NCBI GenBank assembly: GCA_003139545.1
Contig: PLJC01000012.1
Span: forward strand, 186,001 to 250,000
Reading direction: 5' to 3'
Length of the DNA: 64,000 nt
From: Actinomycetota bacterium
GTDB taxonomy: Bacteria > Actinomycetota > Thermoleophilia > Gaiellales > Gaiellaceae
Below are positions 8,777 through 16,750 of the stretch, piece after piece (the first letter of the stretch is position 1; each line of letters starts with the position of its first letter). A model generated the notes under the pieces. It worked only from the letters and a program-made list of their open reading frames with translations, had not been told where the DNA came from and made no database searches. Both the position numbers and the translations under genes were made by a program.

Positions 8777-9556
8777 ATGGACGTTCCGCCGTACGCGGCG
8801 GCCGAGGTCGAGGTCGTGCGCCTGCCGGGCGGCGCGACCGAGCGCGACCGCGTCGCCGTCGAGGAGCCGCTGGAGATCCGCATCGGCGGGACGCCGGTCG
8901 CCGTCACCATGCGCACGCCGGGGCACGACGAGGAGCTCGCGCTCGGCTTCTGCCTCTCCGAGGGCCTGCGGCCGGAGAGCGCGCGCGTGCCAGACGACCT
9001 CGCCGCCAACACGATCGACGTCGACGCCGGAGGCTTCGACGCGGCGCGCCTGCAGCGCAGCTTCTACACCTCGTCCTCCTGCGGCGTCTGCGGCAAGGGC
9101 GCGCTCGAAGCGGTCGCGGTCGAGGCCCCGCACGTCGATTCGCAGCTGCGGGTGCCGGTGGGGCTGATCGCCTCGCTGCCCGACCGGCTGCGCGAGGAGC
9201 AGGCGACGTTCGCCGCCACCGGCGGGCTACACGCGACGGGTCTCTTCGCCGCCGACGGCACCCTGCTCTGCTCGCGTGAGGACGTCGGCCGGCACAACGC
9301 GTTCGACAAGGTCGTCGGCCGGGCATTCCTCGACGGACTGCTGCCGCTTGCGGAGCACGTGCTCTGCGTCAGCGGCAGGCTCTCGTTCGAGCTCGTGCAG
9401 AAGGCCGCCGTCGCGGGCTGTCCGATCCTCGTCGCGGTCGGCGCGCCTTCGAGCCTCGCGGTCGAGCTCGCCGGCGATCGCGGCGTGACGCTGTGCGGCT
9501 TCGTCCGCGGCGGCTCGGTCAACGTCTACACCGAACCGTGGCGGATCCTCCCGTAA
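8777..9556 (+). CDS. fdhD: Formate dehydrogenase accessory sulfurtransferase FdhD
   Basis: A 259-residue FdhD. FdhD passes sulfur from a cysteine desulfurase to the molybdenum cofactor before it is inserted into formate dehydrogenase. The catalytic pair is C102 and C105 in SSCGVCGKGALE, and the family segments TPGHDEELALGF and CSREDVGRHNAFDKVVG are present. It overlaps mobA by 19 bases. No formate dehydrogenase is in this window, but fdhD-mobA together with the selenocysteine genes at 18.7 and 25-29 kb strongly implies one elsewhere in the genome. Confidence 0.93.
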   Translation: MDVPPYAAAEVEVVRLPGGATERDRVAVEEPLEIRIGGTPVAVTMRTPGHDEELALGFCLSEGLRPESARVPDDLAANTIDVDAGGFDAARLQRSFYTSSSCGVCGKGALEAVAVEAPHVDSQLRVPVGLIASLPDRLREEQATFAATGGLHATGLFAADGTLLCSREDVGRHNAFDKVVGRAFLDGLLPLAEHVLCVSGRLSFELVQKAAVAGCPILVAVGAPSSLAVELAGDRGVTLCGFVRGGSVNVYTEPWRILP

Positions 9557-10050
9557 CGGGAGTCCTGCTGGTCGGCGGGGCGAGCACGCGGTTCGGCTCG
9601 CCGAAGGCGCTCGCGCAGTTCGAGGGTGAGGCGCTCGCAGAGCGCGCGTGGCGGACGCTCGGGGAGGCGTGCGACGAGCGCATCGCGGTCGGGAAGGGCG
9701 ACGAGGAGCTCCCGTTCCCGGTGCTCGCGGACGGCGTCGAGGAGCGCGCCGCGATTCATGGGCTCGTCGCCGGACTGCGCGCCGCGCGCACCGACGTGTG
9801 CGTCGTCCTCCCCGTCGACATGCCGCACGTGACGGCCGACGCGCTCCGATCGCTCGCGGCGGTGTGCCGCGACGCCGCTGTCCCGCAGACGGGCCCGCTT
9901 CCCGGCGCGTATCGCAAGTCAGCACTCACGGCGCTCACATCGGGGGAGCTCTCGATCCGCCGCGCGATCGCCGGCCTCGACGTCGCTGTCGTCGATCTGG
10001 ACGAGTCGCTGCTCGGAAACGTGAATACTCCGCAGGATCTGGACCTCTGA
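9538..10050 (+). CDS. mobA: Molybdenum cofactor guanylyltransferase MobA
   Basis: A 170-residue nucleotidyltransferase that attaches GMP to molybdopterin, making the bis-MGD cofactor used by formate dehydrogenases. The N-terminal GTP site LLVGGASTRFGSPKAL is a slight variant of the usual LAGGxSxRMGxDK. The acidic metal motif is VVLPVDMPHV. The GTG at 9538 is chosen because it places this loop near the N-terminus; the frame upstream only shadows fdhD. It overlaps fdhD by 19 bases, which suggests coupled expression. The end, LLGNVNTPQDL, is typical of MobA. Confidence 0.85.
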   Translation: MADPPVTGVLLVGGASTRFGSPKALAQFEGEALAERAWRTLGEACDERIAVGKGDEELPFPVLADGVEERAAIHGLVAGLRAARTDVCVVLPVDMPHVTADALRSLAAVCRDAAVPQTGPLPGAYRKSALTALTSGELSIRRAIAGLDVAVVDLDESLLGNVNTPQDLDL

Positions 10051-10069
10051 CCAGGCATACGACAAGTTC

Positions 10070-10759
10070 ATGGGCCGCTTTTCGACGCGGCTCGCGCCCG
10101 TGTTCGCGGACTTCGCCGGCGTCGAGCCGGGGATGCGCTCGCTCGACGTCGGCGCCGGAACGGGTGCGCTGACCGCAGAGCTCGTGCGCCGTGGCGGCGA
10201 GGTGGCCGCGGCGGAGCCATCGGCCGAATTCGCCGCCGCCCTTCGTTCGCGATTCCCCGGCCTCGATGTGCGTCAGACCGGCGCGGAGGAGCTGCCCTGG
10301 GCGGACGACTCGTTCGACGTCGCGCTCGCGCAGCTCGTGGTCGCGTTCATGAGCGACGCAGCAGCCGGCGTGCGCGAGATGCAACGCGTGGCCGGAACCG
10401 TCGCCGTGTGCATGTGGGACCGCGAAAGAATGGAGATGCTCGCCGCGATCGACCGGACGCGGGCCGCACTCGGCGTTTCGCGATGGGACTCGCCCTATCG
10501 CTCGCGCGTGGAGATCGAGCAACTGATCGGAGACGGAGCAGAGTTGGAGCTGCTCGAGGTCGACGCCGACTACGTCGACTTCGAGGACTTCTGGTCGGCC
10601 CTCGCCGGTGGTGTAGGCCCCGCGGGCATATGGGTGGTGGCGCTCGACGACGAGCAGCGCGCGACCGCGCGCGCGGAGCTCTTCCGCCAGCTCGGCGAGC
10701 CCGACGGGCCGTTCACGCTGACCGGACGCGCGTGGGCCGCAAAAACTACGCGCGCGTGA
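10070..10759 (+). CDS. Class I SAM-dependent methyltransferase
   Basis: A 229-residue methyltransferase with motif I SLDVGAGTGALTAEL at about residue 24, an acidic residue after VAAAEP, and the motif IV region DDSFDVALAQLV. The substrate is unknown. The ATG at 10070 is the first canonical start, but the codons just before it read DQAYDKF, which is the usual continuation of the family N-terminus before MGRFS. The natural protein may therefore start slightly earlier at a non-standard codon. It follows mobA by 19 bases and overlaps the convergent purA by 14 bases. Confidence 0.78.
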   Translation: MGRFSTRLAPVFADFAGVEPGMRSLDVGAGTGALTAELVRRGGEVAAAEPSAEFAAALRSRFPGLDVRQTGAEELPWADDSFDVALAQLVVAFMSDAAAGVREMQRVAGTVAVCMWDRERMEMLAAIDRTRAALGVSRWDSPYRSRVEIEQLIGDGAELELLEVDADYVDFEDFWSALAGGVGPAGIWVVALDDEQRATARAELFRQLGEPDGPFTLTGRAWAAKTTRA

Positions 10760-12020
10760 GAACGCTCTCGCGCTCGGCGCCGGTGCCGACGAGCGTGACG
10801 GCGACGTCGAGCTCGCGCTCGACGAAGTCGACGTAGGCGCGGGCCGTATCGGGCAGCTCCGCGACCGACGCGCAGCCGTCGAGGTCGTCATCCCAGCCGG
10901 CGAGCGTCTCGTACACGGGCCGCGCGGCGTGGAAGTCGCTCTGGTGCGCGGGGAAGTGCTCGGTCTCGGTCCCGTCCGGCAGCCGGTAGCGCACGCAGAC
11001 GGGAATCTCGGCGAAGTGCGAGAGCACGTCGAGCTTCGTCAGCGCCAGCCGGTCGATCCCGTTGACGCGCACCGCGTACCGGAGCGCGACGAGGTCGAGC
11101 CAGCCGCAGCGGCGGCCGCGCCCGGTGACGGTGCCGTACTCGCCGCCGAGCTCGCGCACGCGGTCGTGCTCGGGCCCCTCGATCTCGGACGGGAACGGGC
11201 CTTCGCCGACGCGCGTCACGTATGCCTTGGCGACGCCGATCACCGTGTCGATCCGCGTCGGACCGATGCCGGTGCCGATCGCGGCGCCGGCCGCGGTCGG
11301 GTTGGAGGACGTGACGAACGGATACGTGCCGTGGTCGAGATCGAGCAGCGTCGCCTGCGCGCCCTCGAAGAGCACGTCGCGGCCGGCGCGCAGCGCTTCG
11401 TCGACGATGAGCGACGTGTCGCCGATGTACGGCCTCAGCCGTTGCGCGTACTCCTCGTAGCGGCTTGCGACCTCCTCGAGGTCGAACGGCTCCACTTCGT
11501 AGATGCGCTCGAGCCAGACGTTTTTCTCGGCGAGCGCCACCTCGATCTTCTGGCGCAGGATCTTCGGGTCGAGCACGTCCTGCACGCGGATGCCGATCCG
11601 CGACGCCTTGTCGGCGTACGCGGGGCCGACGCCGCGCTTCGTCGTGCCGATCTGCAGCTTGCCGAGGCGTCGCTCGCTCGCCTGGTCGATGGCGACGTGC
11701 CACGGCATGATCAGGTGCGCGTTCCCCGAGACGTGCACCTCGTCGGTGGGATAGCCCAGCGCCTCGAAGCGGTCGAGCTCCTCGATCAGCACCTCGGGGT
11801 CGATGACGCAGCCGTTGCCGATGACGCACGGCTTGCGGTTCAGGATGCCGGTCGGGATCTGCCGGATCTTGAACGTCTCGTCGCCGATCACGATCGTGTG
11901 CCCCGCGTTCGGACCGCCCTGATAGCGGCAGACGAGATCCGACTGCTGGGCGAGCAGGTCGACGATCTTTCCCTTGCCTTCGTCGCCCCACTGCGCTCCG
12001 ACGACGACGGTCGCGGGCAC
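10746..12020 (-). CDS. purA: Adenylosuccinate synthetase PurA
   Basis: A 424-residue enzyme that uses GTP to join IMP and aspartate, the first committed step to AMP. The GTG start gives the conserved PATVVVGAQWGDEGKGK, the P-loop that carries the catalytic Asp. Other signatures are GGPNAGHTIVI, GTTKRGVGPAYADK and the GTP-binding LTKLDVLSHF. It is a stand-alone gene downstream of a permease on the same strand, away from the other pur genes, and it converges with the methyltransferase at 10070. Confidence 0.97.
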   Translation of the reverse strand: MPATVVVGAQWGDEGKGKIVDLLAQQSDLVCRYQGGPNAGHTIVIGDETFKIRQIPTGILNRKPCVIGNGCVIDPEVLIEELDRFEALGYPTDEVHVSGNAHLIMPWHVAIDQASERRLGKLQIGTTKRGVGPAYADKASRIGIRVQDVLDPKILRQKIEVALAEKNVWLERIYEVEPFDLEEVASRYEEYAQRLRPYIGDTSLIVDEALRAGRDVLFEGAQATLLDLDHGTYPFVTSSNPTAAGAAIGTGIGPTRIDTVIGVAKAYVTRVGEGPFPSEIEGPEHDRVRELGGEYGTVTGRGRRCGWLDLVALRYAVRVNGIDRLALTKLDVLSHFAEIPVCVRYRLPDGTETEHFPAHQSDFHAARPVYETLAGWDDDLDGCASVAELPDTARAYVDFVERELDVAVTLVGTGAERESVLTRA

Positions 12021-12034
12021 GACCCCAGTGTGCC

Positions 12035-12856
12035 CTACGTTGCGGCCGACCCGGCGATGAGGGTGTAGAGGCCCCAGACGGCAAGGCCGGAGGCGACGAC
12101 GGCTGCCGCGACCGCGGGCAGGCTGCGGCGGAAGCGCGGGAAGACGAGGAACACGAGGAGCTGGGAGACGAAGAGCGCGCCGAGCGACGGCTTCAGGAGG
12201 TCGTCGTAGAAGCGGTCCGGGAAGGCGATCGAGATCGCGTCCAGCCCGATGAACGGGACGGCGATCCAGGCGTACGACGTCCGCAGCGGGATGTCGTGCA
12301 GCCAGCGGAAAAGCCGCGCGAGGGCGAGGTACTCCGCGACGACGAGCGCGAGCGTTCCGCCCGCGGTGAGGATGCCGACCGTGACCGCGAGCGCGCGGCC
12401 GGAGTACGCCTGGGCGATGGACGCGCCCGGCACGGCCGTGTCGAGCAGGGAGTTGGGCACCCCGCCGAGCGGGATGGCGGCGACGAGGAACGCGGCCCCG
12501 ACGATCGCCACGGCGGCGATGAGCGTGCGCCGCATCGTGCGGCTTCCGCCGCGGATCTCGCTCCCGAGGTAGAGCGGCAGGCTCGCGCAGACGAAGAGGA
12601 GCGCGCCGCCTCCGGTCGCGCGCCCAGTTGTGTCCACGCCGGGATGCGAGGCGAAGTGGGCGCCGGCGTGCGAGAACTCCCCACCGGCGACGACGAGGAG
12701 CACCACGAGCTGTGCGACCGCCAGCACGCCGAGCGAGGCGAGCACGGCGCGGATCGGCAGGAAGACGAACGCGACGATCACGACCGGCAGCACGAGCTCG
12801 AGCGCGGCGCGGTACGCGTGCACGCCCGGAAACACGGGCGGGAGCAGGTGGTACAC
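12035..12856 (-). CDS. APC-like permease, part downstream of the first usable start codon
   Basis: From the first canonical start (GTG at 12856) this gives 273 residues with about eight hydrophobic helices. The reading frame is open for another 117 codons upstream, and those codons encode obvious transporter sequence, including three more helices and a PGGLSAFVEAAAGRP segment resembling helix 2-3 of amino acid/polyamine (APC) transporters. The protein as drawn is therefore N-terminally short. It may be a start-codon mutant, a gene with an unusual start, or affected by a sequence error. The substrate is unknown. The gene ends 14 bases before purA. Confidence 0.6.
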   Translation of the reverse strand: MYHLLPPVFPGVHAYRAALELVLPVVIVAFVFLPIRAVLASLGVLAVAQLVVLLVVAGGEFSHAGAHFASHPGVDTTGRATGGGALLFVCASLPLYLGSEIRGGSRTMRRTLIAAVAIVGAAFLVAAIPLGGVPNSLLDTAVPGASIAQAYSGRALAVTVGILTAGGTLALVVAEYLALARLFRWLHDIPLRTSYAWIAVPFIGLDAISIAFPDRFYDDLLKPSLGALFVSQLLVFLVFPRFRRSLPAVAAAVVASGLAVWGLYTLIAGSAAT

Positions 12857-13207
12857 GACGAACGTGATCGTGTACGGGAGGTAGAGGAAGTACGCGAGGG
12901 CCCAGATCCACGCATGGGCGACCGCGACGGGGCGGCCGGCCGCGGCTTCGACGAACGCGCTCAGCCCGCCCGGCGAGACGACGCGGCGGGAGTAGACGAC
13001 CCAGATGCCGAGCGGGACCGCGAAGACCGCGACGGCGAGCGCAACGACGAGGCCGGCAGAGCGGACGCCGTCACCGGCCGTCCCCGGCAGGAAGCTGAGC
13101 AGCGCGAGCGGTCCGCCGATCGAGGCGAGCGCGAACCCGAGAAGGAGGTGAGCCGGGAGGCCTGTGGAAGCACCTCCCGGCTCGTTGGGGCGCGCCCCCG
13201 CGATGGG
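12857..13207 (-). other. In-frame coding extension of the permease without a start codon
   Basis: This stretch is in frame with the permease at 12035 and has no stop until TGA at 13208-13210, yet contains no ATG, GTG or TTG in that frame. The translation is transporter-like: a helix in LLLGFALASIGGPLALLSFL, a second in LVVALAVAVFAVPLGIWVVY, and a third ending in FLYLPYTITFVV. A GGGAGG sequence lies 7 bases before an ACA codon near 13166, where a start would be expected. In the same frame directly upstream of the TGA is a 26-codon reading frame (13288 down to 13208). Confidence 0.55.
13150..13183 (-). promoter_or_regulatory. Strong hairpin at the start of the permease frame
   Basis: An 11-base perfect inverted repeat (GAGCCGGGAGG and CCTCCCGGCTC) around a 12-base loop. 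It covers the best ribosome-binding candidate for the permease, so if transcribed it would hide that site. There is no T-run after it, so it is not a classical terminator. A second, perfect 10-base inverted repeat (TTTCCGGCGG / CCGCCGGAAA, 13221-13242) lies just upstream. The regulatory role is inferred. Confidence 0.4.
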
Positions 13208-13323
13208 TCAGCCCCAGCTGTTTCCGGCGGTGCCGCCGGAAACCTTGAGTGACGTCTTCATTCCGAGCGCGACCGCCGCAACCCGCATGTGCACCTCTAC
13301 GCCGTTCCCGGCGGACCGGTTTT

Positions 13324-13557
13324 CTAGGCGGCGGCGCTGTCGGCGGCTGCGGCCGGGAGGTCGGCAGCCCGAACGATGCTGACCTGGTGGCCTCTGCGGC
13401 ACAGGAACACCGCTTCGTCCAGGTCGAGCTCGAGCCGCCCGGCGAACGTCGAGGCCGAAAGCCCGACGGCGGTATCGATGCCGAGGCAGATCTCGCAGAC
13501 GGCGGTGAACGCGGTCGCGGCGCGTCCGATCTCGAGCGCCTGGACCGGTTCGGTCAT
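13324..13557 (-). CDS. Small cysteine-containing protein downstream of dnaB
   Basis: A 77-residue protein whose ATG overlaps the dnaB stop (ATGA), so it is almost certainly translated with dnaB. It contains CEIC near residue 21 and CRRGHQ near residue 53, a possible four-ligand metal site (C, C, C, H). The C-terminus is a short alanine-rich tail. The family is not recognised. A small zinc-binding or DNA-associated protein would fit the context, but nothing proves it. Confidence 0.65.
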   Translation of the reverse strand: MTEPVQALEIGRAATAFTAVCEICLGIDTAVGLSASTFAGRLELDLDEAVFLCRRGHQVSIVRAADLPAAAADSAAA

Positions 13558-14909
13558 CCCGCGGCGGCCAGGTCGGAGAACTTCGCGTACCGCTTGAGGA
13601 AGGAGAGCTTGATCGAGTCGGTCGGGCCGTTGCGGTGCTTCGCGAGAATCACCTCCGCGAGCCCCTGCTGGTCAGACTCCTCGTTGTAGTACTCGTCGCG
13701 GTACACGAAGGCGACGAGGTCGGCGTCCTGCTCGATCGAGCCGCTCTCGCGCAGGTCGGAGAGGATCGGGCGCTTGTCGGTGCGCTGTTCGACAGCGCGC
13801 GAGAGCTGCGAGAGGGCGACGATCGGAACGTCGAGATCGCGGGCCAAGATCTTCAGGCTTCGCGACATCTCCGACACCTCCTGCACGCGCCCGTCGCTGT
13901 CGCGCCGGTGCGACGGGGTCAGGAGCTGGAGATAGTCGACGATGATCAGCCCGAGGTTGGGGTGGCGGGCCTTCAGCCGCCGCGCCTTCGAGCGGATTTC
14001 CATCATGTTGAGCAGGCCGGTGTCGTCGACGTAGATCGGTGCCTTTGCGAGCTTGTCGCACGCGGCGGTGAGCCGCGGCCAGTCGTCCGGCGCGAGCTTG
14101 CCGTTGCGCAGGCGCTGCGACTCGACCTTGGCCTCGCTGCACATCAGCCGCTGGGTCACCTCCGACTTCGACATCTCCAGCGTGAACAGGCCGACCGGGA
14201 TGTTGTGCCGCACGCCCATGTTGGCGGCCATGCAGAGCGCGAGCGCCGACTTTCCCATCGACGGGCGCGCCGCGACGATGATGAGGTTGCCAGGCTGGAA
14301 GCCGGACGTGAGCCGGTCGAGGTCGCGGAAGCCCGACGGCGTGCCGGTGAGGTCGACGCCCGACTCGTACAGCTGCGTGATGCGCTCGAAGCTCTCCTTG
14401 AGCAGCTCCTCGATCTCCGACCACTCGCCCGTGACGCGCTGCTGCGAGAGGTCGTAGAGGATCTGCTCGGCCTGGTCGACGAGGTCGCCGGTCTCGCCCG
14501 GCCGCTCCCAGCCGAGCCGCGCGATCTCACCGCCGGCGCGGATGAGCCCGCGCAGCGTCGCGGTCTCGTGGACGATGCGCGCGTAGTGCGCCGCGTTCGC
14601 GCTCGCGGGGACGAGCGCTGCGAGCTCGTGCAGGCGCACGCGCCCGCCGACGGCCTCGAGCTCCCCGCGTTCCTCGAGCTCGTCGGTGAGCGTGATCGCG
14701 TCGACCGGCTCGCCCTTCGCGTACAGCGCGAGCGCAGCGCGGTAGACCTTCGCGTGCGACTCCCGGTAGAAATCGCCCGCGTCGAGAACCTCGCTGACCG
14801 CCCCGATCGCGCCGGGCGAGATCATCATCGCGCCGAGGACCGACTCTTCGGCCTCCAAGTTTTGCGGGGGAACGGGGGCCGACGAAGCGACCGGAGCCAG
14901 CGAAGCCAT
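13554..14909 (-). CDS. dnaB: Replicative DNA helicase DnaB
   Basis: A 451-residue hexameric helicase that unwinds DNA at the replication fork. The N-terminal primase-interacting domain begins with PPQNLEAEESVLGAMMIS. The RecA-like domain carries Walker A in AARPSMGKSALAL, Walker B in LGLIIVDYLQLL, and the arginine-finger region in DLRESGSIEQDADLV. No intein is present. MASLAP is chosen as the start because homology begins soon after it; upstream in-frame starts exist. It lies at the end of rpsF-ssb-rpsR-rplI-dnaB, 242 bases after rplI, with a large palindrome in that gap. Confidence 0.96.
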   Translation of the reverse strand: MASLAPVASSAPVPPQNLEAEESVLGAMMISPGAIGAVSEVLDAGDFYRESHAKVYRAALALYAKGEPVDAITLTDELEERGELEAVGGRVRLHELAALVPASANAAHYARIVHETATLRGLIRAGGEIARLGWERPGETGDLVDQAEQILYDLSQQRVTGEWSEIEELLKESFERITQLYESGVDLTGTPSGFRDLDRLTSGFQPGNLIIVAARPSMGKSALALCMAANMGVRHNIPVGLFTLEMSKSEVTQRLMCSEAKVESQRLRNGKLAPDDWPRLTAACDKLAKAPIYVDDTGLLNMMEIRSKARRLKARHPNLGLIIVDYLQLLTPSHRRDSDGRVQEVSEMSRSLKILARDLDVPIVALSQLSRAVEQRTDKRPILSDLRESGSIEQDADLVAFVYRDEYYNEESDQQGLAEVILAKHRNGPTDSIKLSFLKRYAKFSDLAAAG

Positions 14910-15103
14910 GCGTCCCGATTCCAGCACGGAAACACGCCTGTCGCCAGGTGGTGAAGGGTCCGTTGTGAACATGTCTTTTCTTGCCATTTGCAGGGGAATC
15001 GACCATGGTTGCACCAGGGTCGGACGGTGCGGCTGTGGACGGATTCGCCGCAGGGAGCGGGAACTTCACCCGCTATTCCACAGGGCTGTTGGCAAAAGCG
15101 GAC

Positions 15104-15135
15104 GGTGTCAGACACCGCTTCCGGTGCCCGACACC
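15104..15135. repeat. Imperfect palindrome between rplI and dnaB
   Basis: GGTGTCAGACACCG and CGGTGCCCGACACC face each other across a 4-base loop and pair at 12 of 14 positions. The left half is itself a perfect 7-base inverted repeat (CGGTGTC, A, GACACCG). It lies 17 bases after the rplI stop in the direction of transcription. It could act as a terminator or processing site between rplI and dnaB, or be a dispersed intergenic palindrome; there is no T-run to decide. Nothing else is recognisable in the 242-base gap. Confidence 0.5.
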
Positions 15136-15151
15136 TCCGAGAGCCGCGTTC

Positions 15152-15808
15152 CTACAGCTCGTTTTCTTCGGCCGCGACTTCGACGGTCTCGTCGAAGTCG
15201 TCGGAGGCGGACTCGGCCGCGATGTCCTCCGGGCCGGCGTCGATCTCCTCGGCGAGGAGCTCGAACTCCTCGACCGGACCGGACTCGGGCGGCGCAGCCG
15301 CCTGCTGCTCGGCGAGCTCCGCGGCGGCCATCGCCTCGAGCTCCTCGTCGGAGGGCAGCTCGCCACCCTCGGGGACGACGAGTGTCTTCACCTCGACGCG
15401 GACGTCCTGGAACACGTCGATCGGCACGTCGTAACGGCCGATGCGCTTGATGTTCTCCAGGTCGATCTTGCGCCGGTCGATGCGGACCTTGCGCGTGCGC
15501 CAGATCTCGTCGGCGATGTTCGTCGGCGTCACGGAGCCGAACAGCGCTCCGGTGGGGCCGGCCTTCACCTCGAAGCGGAGCACGGTCTCGCGCAGCGTCT
15601 TCGCGATCGCCTCCGCCTGATCGGCGGTCGACGCCTCGTGCCGCGCCTTCTGCGCGTCGCGCTTGCGCAGCTCGGCGACGCGTGCGTCGGTCGCCTCCTC
15701 CGCGAGCTTGCGCGGCAGGAGGAAGTTGCGCGCGTACCCGCGCGCAACGGACACCACGTCGCCGCGCAGCCCGATCTTGTCGACGTCCTTCAGGAGGATC
15801 ACGTTCAT
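15152..15808 (-). CDS. rplI: 50S ribosomal protein L9 with acidic C-terminal extension
   Basis: L9 binds 23S rRNA at the base of the L1 stalk. The N-terminal domain NVILLKDVDKIGLRGDVVSV and the following YARNFLLPRKLAEEAT are canonical, then the long helix and the C-terminal domain (VTPTNIADEI to EVKTLVVPEG). At 218 residues it is about 70 longer than typical L9; the added tail, from about residue 152, is strongly acidic and alanine-rich. The ATG start is preceded by GGAAGGGG, which lies in one arm of the inverted-repeat element at 15811-15972. Confidence 0.95.
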   Translation of the reverse strand: MNVILLKDVDKIGLRGDVVSVARGYARNFLLPRKLAEEATDARVAELRKRDAQKARHEASTADQAEAIAKTLRETVLRFEVKAGPTGALFGSVTPTNIADEIWRTRKVRIDRRKIDLENIKRIGRYDVPIDVFQDVRVEVKTLVVPEGGELPSDEELEAMAAAELAEQQAAAPPESGPVEEFELLAEEIDAGPEDIAAESASDDFDETVEVAAEENEL

Positions 15809-15810
15809 TG

Positions 15811-15972
15811 GTGCCCCTTCCAGTGACGGTTTCGCGTCTCTGGCGCGCGAAAAGCAAGCGATGCAAGGACGCAAGGAGCGGCCGTAGCTGTAGCTACGGA
15901 CGCGACCGAGGACGCAGCAGCGCGCCGCTTTGCAGCCGCCAGAGACGCACTAACTGTTGCTGGAAGGGGCAC
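15811..15972. repeat. Structured interspersed repeat, copy 1
   Basis: A 162-base element filling the rpsR-rplI gap. Outer arms are GTGCCCCTTCCAG (15811-15823) and its exact complement (15960-15972). Inner arms are GCGTCTCTGGCG (15834-15845) and its complement (15937-15948). The centre (about 15865-15916) carries the palindrome CCGTAGCT-GT-AGCTACGG flanked by GGACGC repeats, and this core is shared with copy 2 at 36217-36379. In the transcript the rplI ribosome-binding site would lie in the 3' outer arm. A regulatory role is inferred. Confidence 0.75.
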
Positions 15973-16301
15973 TACCGATCCCTATCCCTGTCGCCTCTAT
16001 CGCGGCGTCCGCCGCCGCGTTCACGGTCGTCGGCACCCTCCGCGACGTACGGCAGCAGTGCCATCTCGCGTGCTCGTTTCACCGCCTGTGCGACCTGCAC
16101 CTGGTGGCGCCGGCACGCGCCGGTGATGCGCCGGCTGCGGATCTTGCCCTTCTCCGAGATGTAGCGGCGGAGCTGGTTGACGTTCTTGTAGTCGATCTCC
16201 GCGATCTTGTCCTTGCAGAAGTAACAGTTCCTCCGCTTGATCGCGGTCGCCGGCCCGCCGGGCCGCTTCCGCTGCTGCTGGTTCGTTCTCTCTCTCGCCA
16301 C
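15972..16301 (-). CDS. rpsR: 30S ribosomal protein S18
   Basis: A 109-residue S18, a small-subunit platform protein that pairs with S6. Conserved parts are [19 protein letters not shown], then [17 protein letters not shown] and ACRRHQ. The CxxC plus C...H arrangement indicates the zinc-binding (C+) paralogue. A Gly/Arg/Asp-rich tail extends the C-terminus. The GTG start has AGGAG 6 bases upstream. It lies 8 bases downstream of ssb, and its TAG stop overlaps the repeat element at 15811 by one base. Confidence 0.95.
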   Translation of the reverse strand: MARERTNQQQRKRPGGPATAIKRRNCYFCKDKIAEIDYKNVNQLRRYISEKGKIRSRRITGACRRHQVQVAQAVKRAREMALLPYVAEGADDRERGGGRRDRGDRDRDR

Positions 16302-16309
16302 GTCTGCTC

Positions 16310-16747
16310 CTAGAAGGGGATGTCGTCGTCGGCCGTCTGCGGGAAGTCGGCCGATTCCGCGGCCGCCCCGGCGGGGACGAACTGGTTGCCGCCGCCGCCG
16401 CCCTCGGGCGCGTCGCCCTTGCTGCCGAGGAACTGGACGCTCTCGGCGATGATCTGCACCGCCTGGCGCTTCGACCCGTCCTGGGCCTCCCACTCGCGCC
16501 AGTCGAGCCGGCCGTCGATGCCGACGGGGCGGCCCTTGCTCAGGTACTGCGCGCTCGACTCGGCCTGGTTGCCGAAGATCGACACGTCGAAGTAGTTGGG
16601 CTTGTCGACCCACTGGCCGGCCTCGTCGCGGCGCCGGCTGTTGACGGCGATGCGCAGGGCGCAGACGGCAGTGCCGCTGGGCGTGTGCTTGAGCTCGGGA
16701 TCCTTCGTCAGGTTCCCCACCAGCACGACGCGGTTGATGTTCGCCAT
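16310..16747 (-). CDS. ssb: Single-stranded DNA-binding protein Ssb
   Basis: A 145-residue OB-fold protein that coats single-stranded DNA during replication, repair and recombination. The N-terminus [20 protein letters not shown] is canonical and the OB fold runs to about residue 108. A Gly-rich linker and the acidic tip DDDIPF follow; the tip recruits partner proteins. It sits between rpsF and rpsR. A perfect LexA-type box lies 18 bases before the ATG, inside the end of rpsF, suggesting DNA-damage control independent of the ribosomal genes. Confidence 0.96.
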   Translation of the reverse strand: MANINRVVLVGNLTKDPELKHTPSGTAVCALRIAVNSRRRDEAGQWVDKPNYFDVSIFGNQAESSAQYLSKGRPVGIDGRLDWREWEAQDGSKRQAVQIIAESVQFLGSKGDAPEGGGGGNQFVPAGAAAESADFPQTADDDIPF

Positions 16748-16750
16748 GCT

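Noticed and set aside
13208..13210. TGA before the permease as a second selenocysteine codon
   Set aside because: The surrounding residues (NSWG-x-PIAG) contain no Cys or redox motif, and no member of the transporter family is known to need Sec there. Kept only as one option in the start-codon finding.
15030..15085. TGTGGACGG and TATTCCACA near dnaB as possible DnaA boxes or an origin
   Set aside because: Each differs from TTATCCACA by one or more bases, there are only two, and no dnaA, dnaN or AT-rich unwinding region is present.
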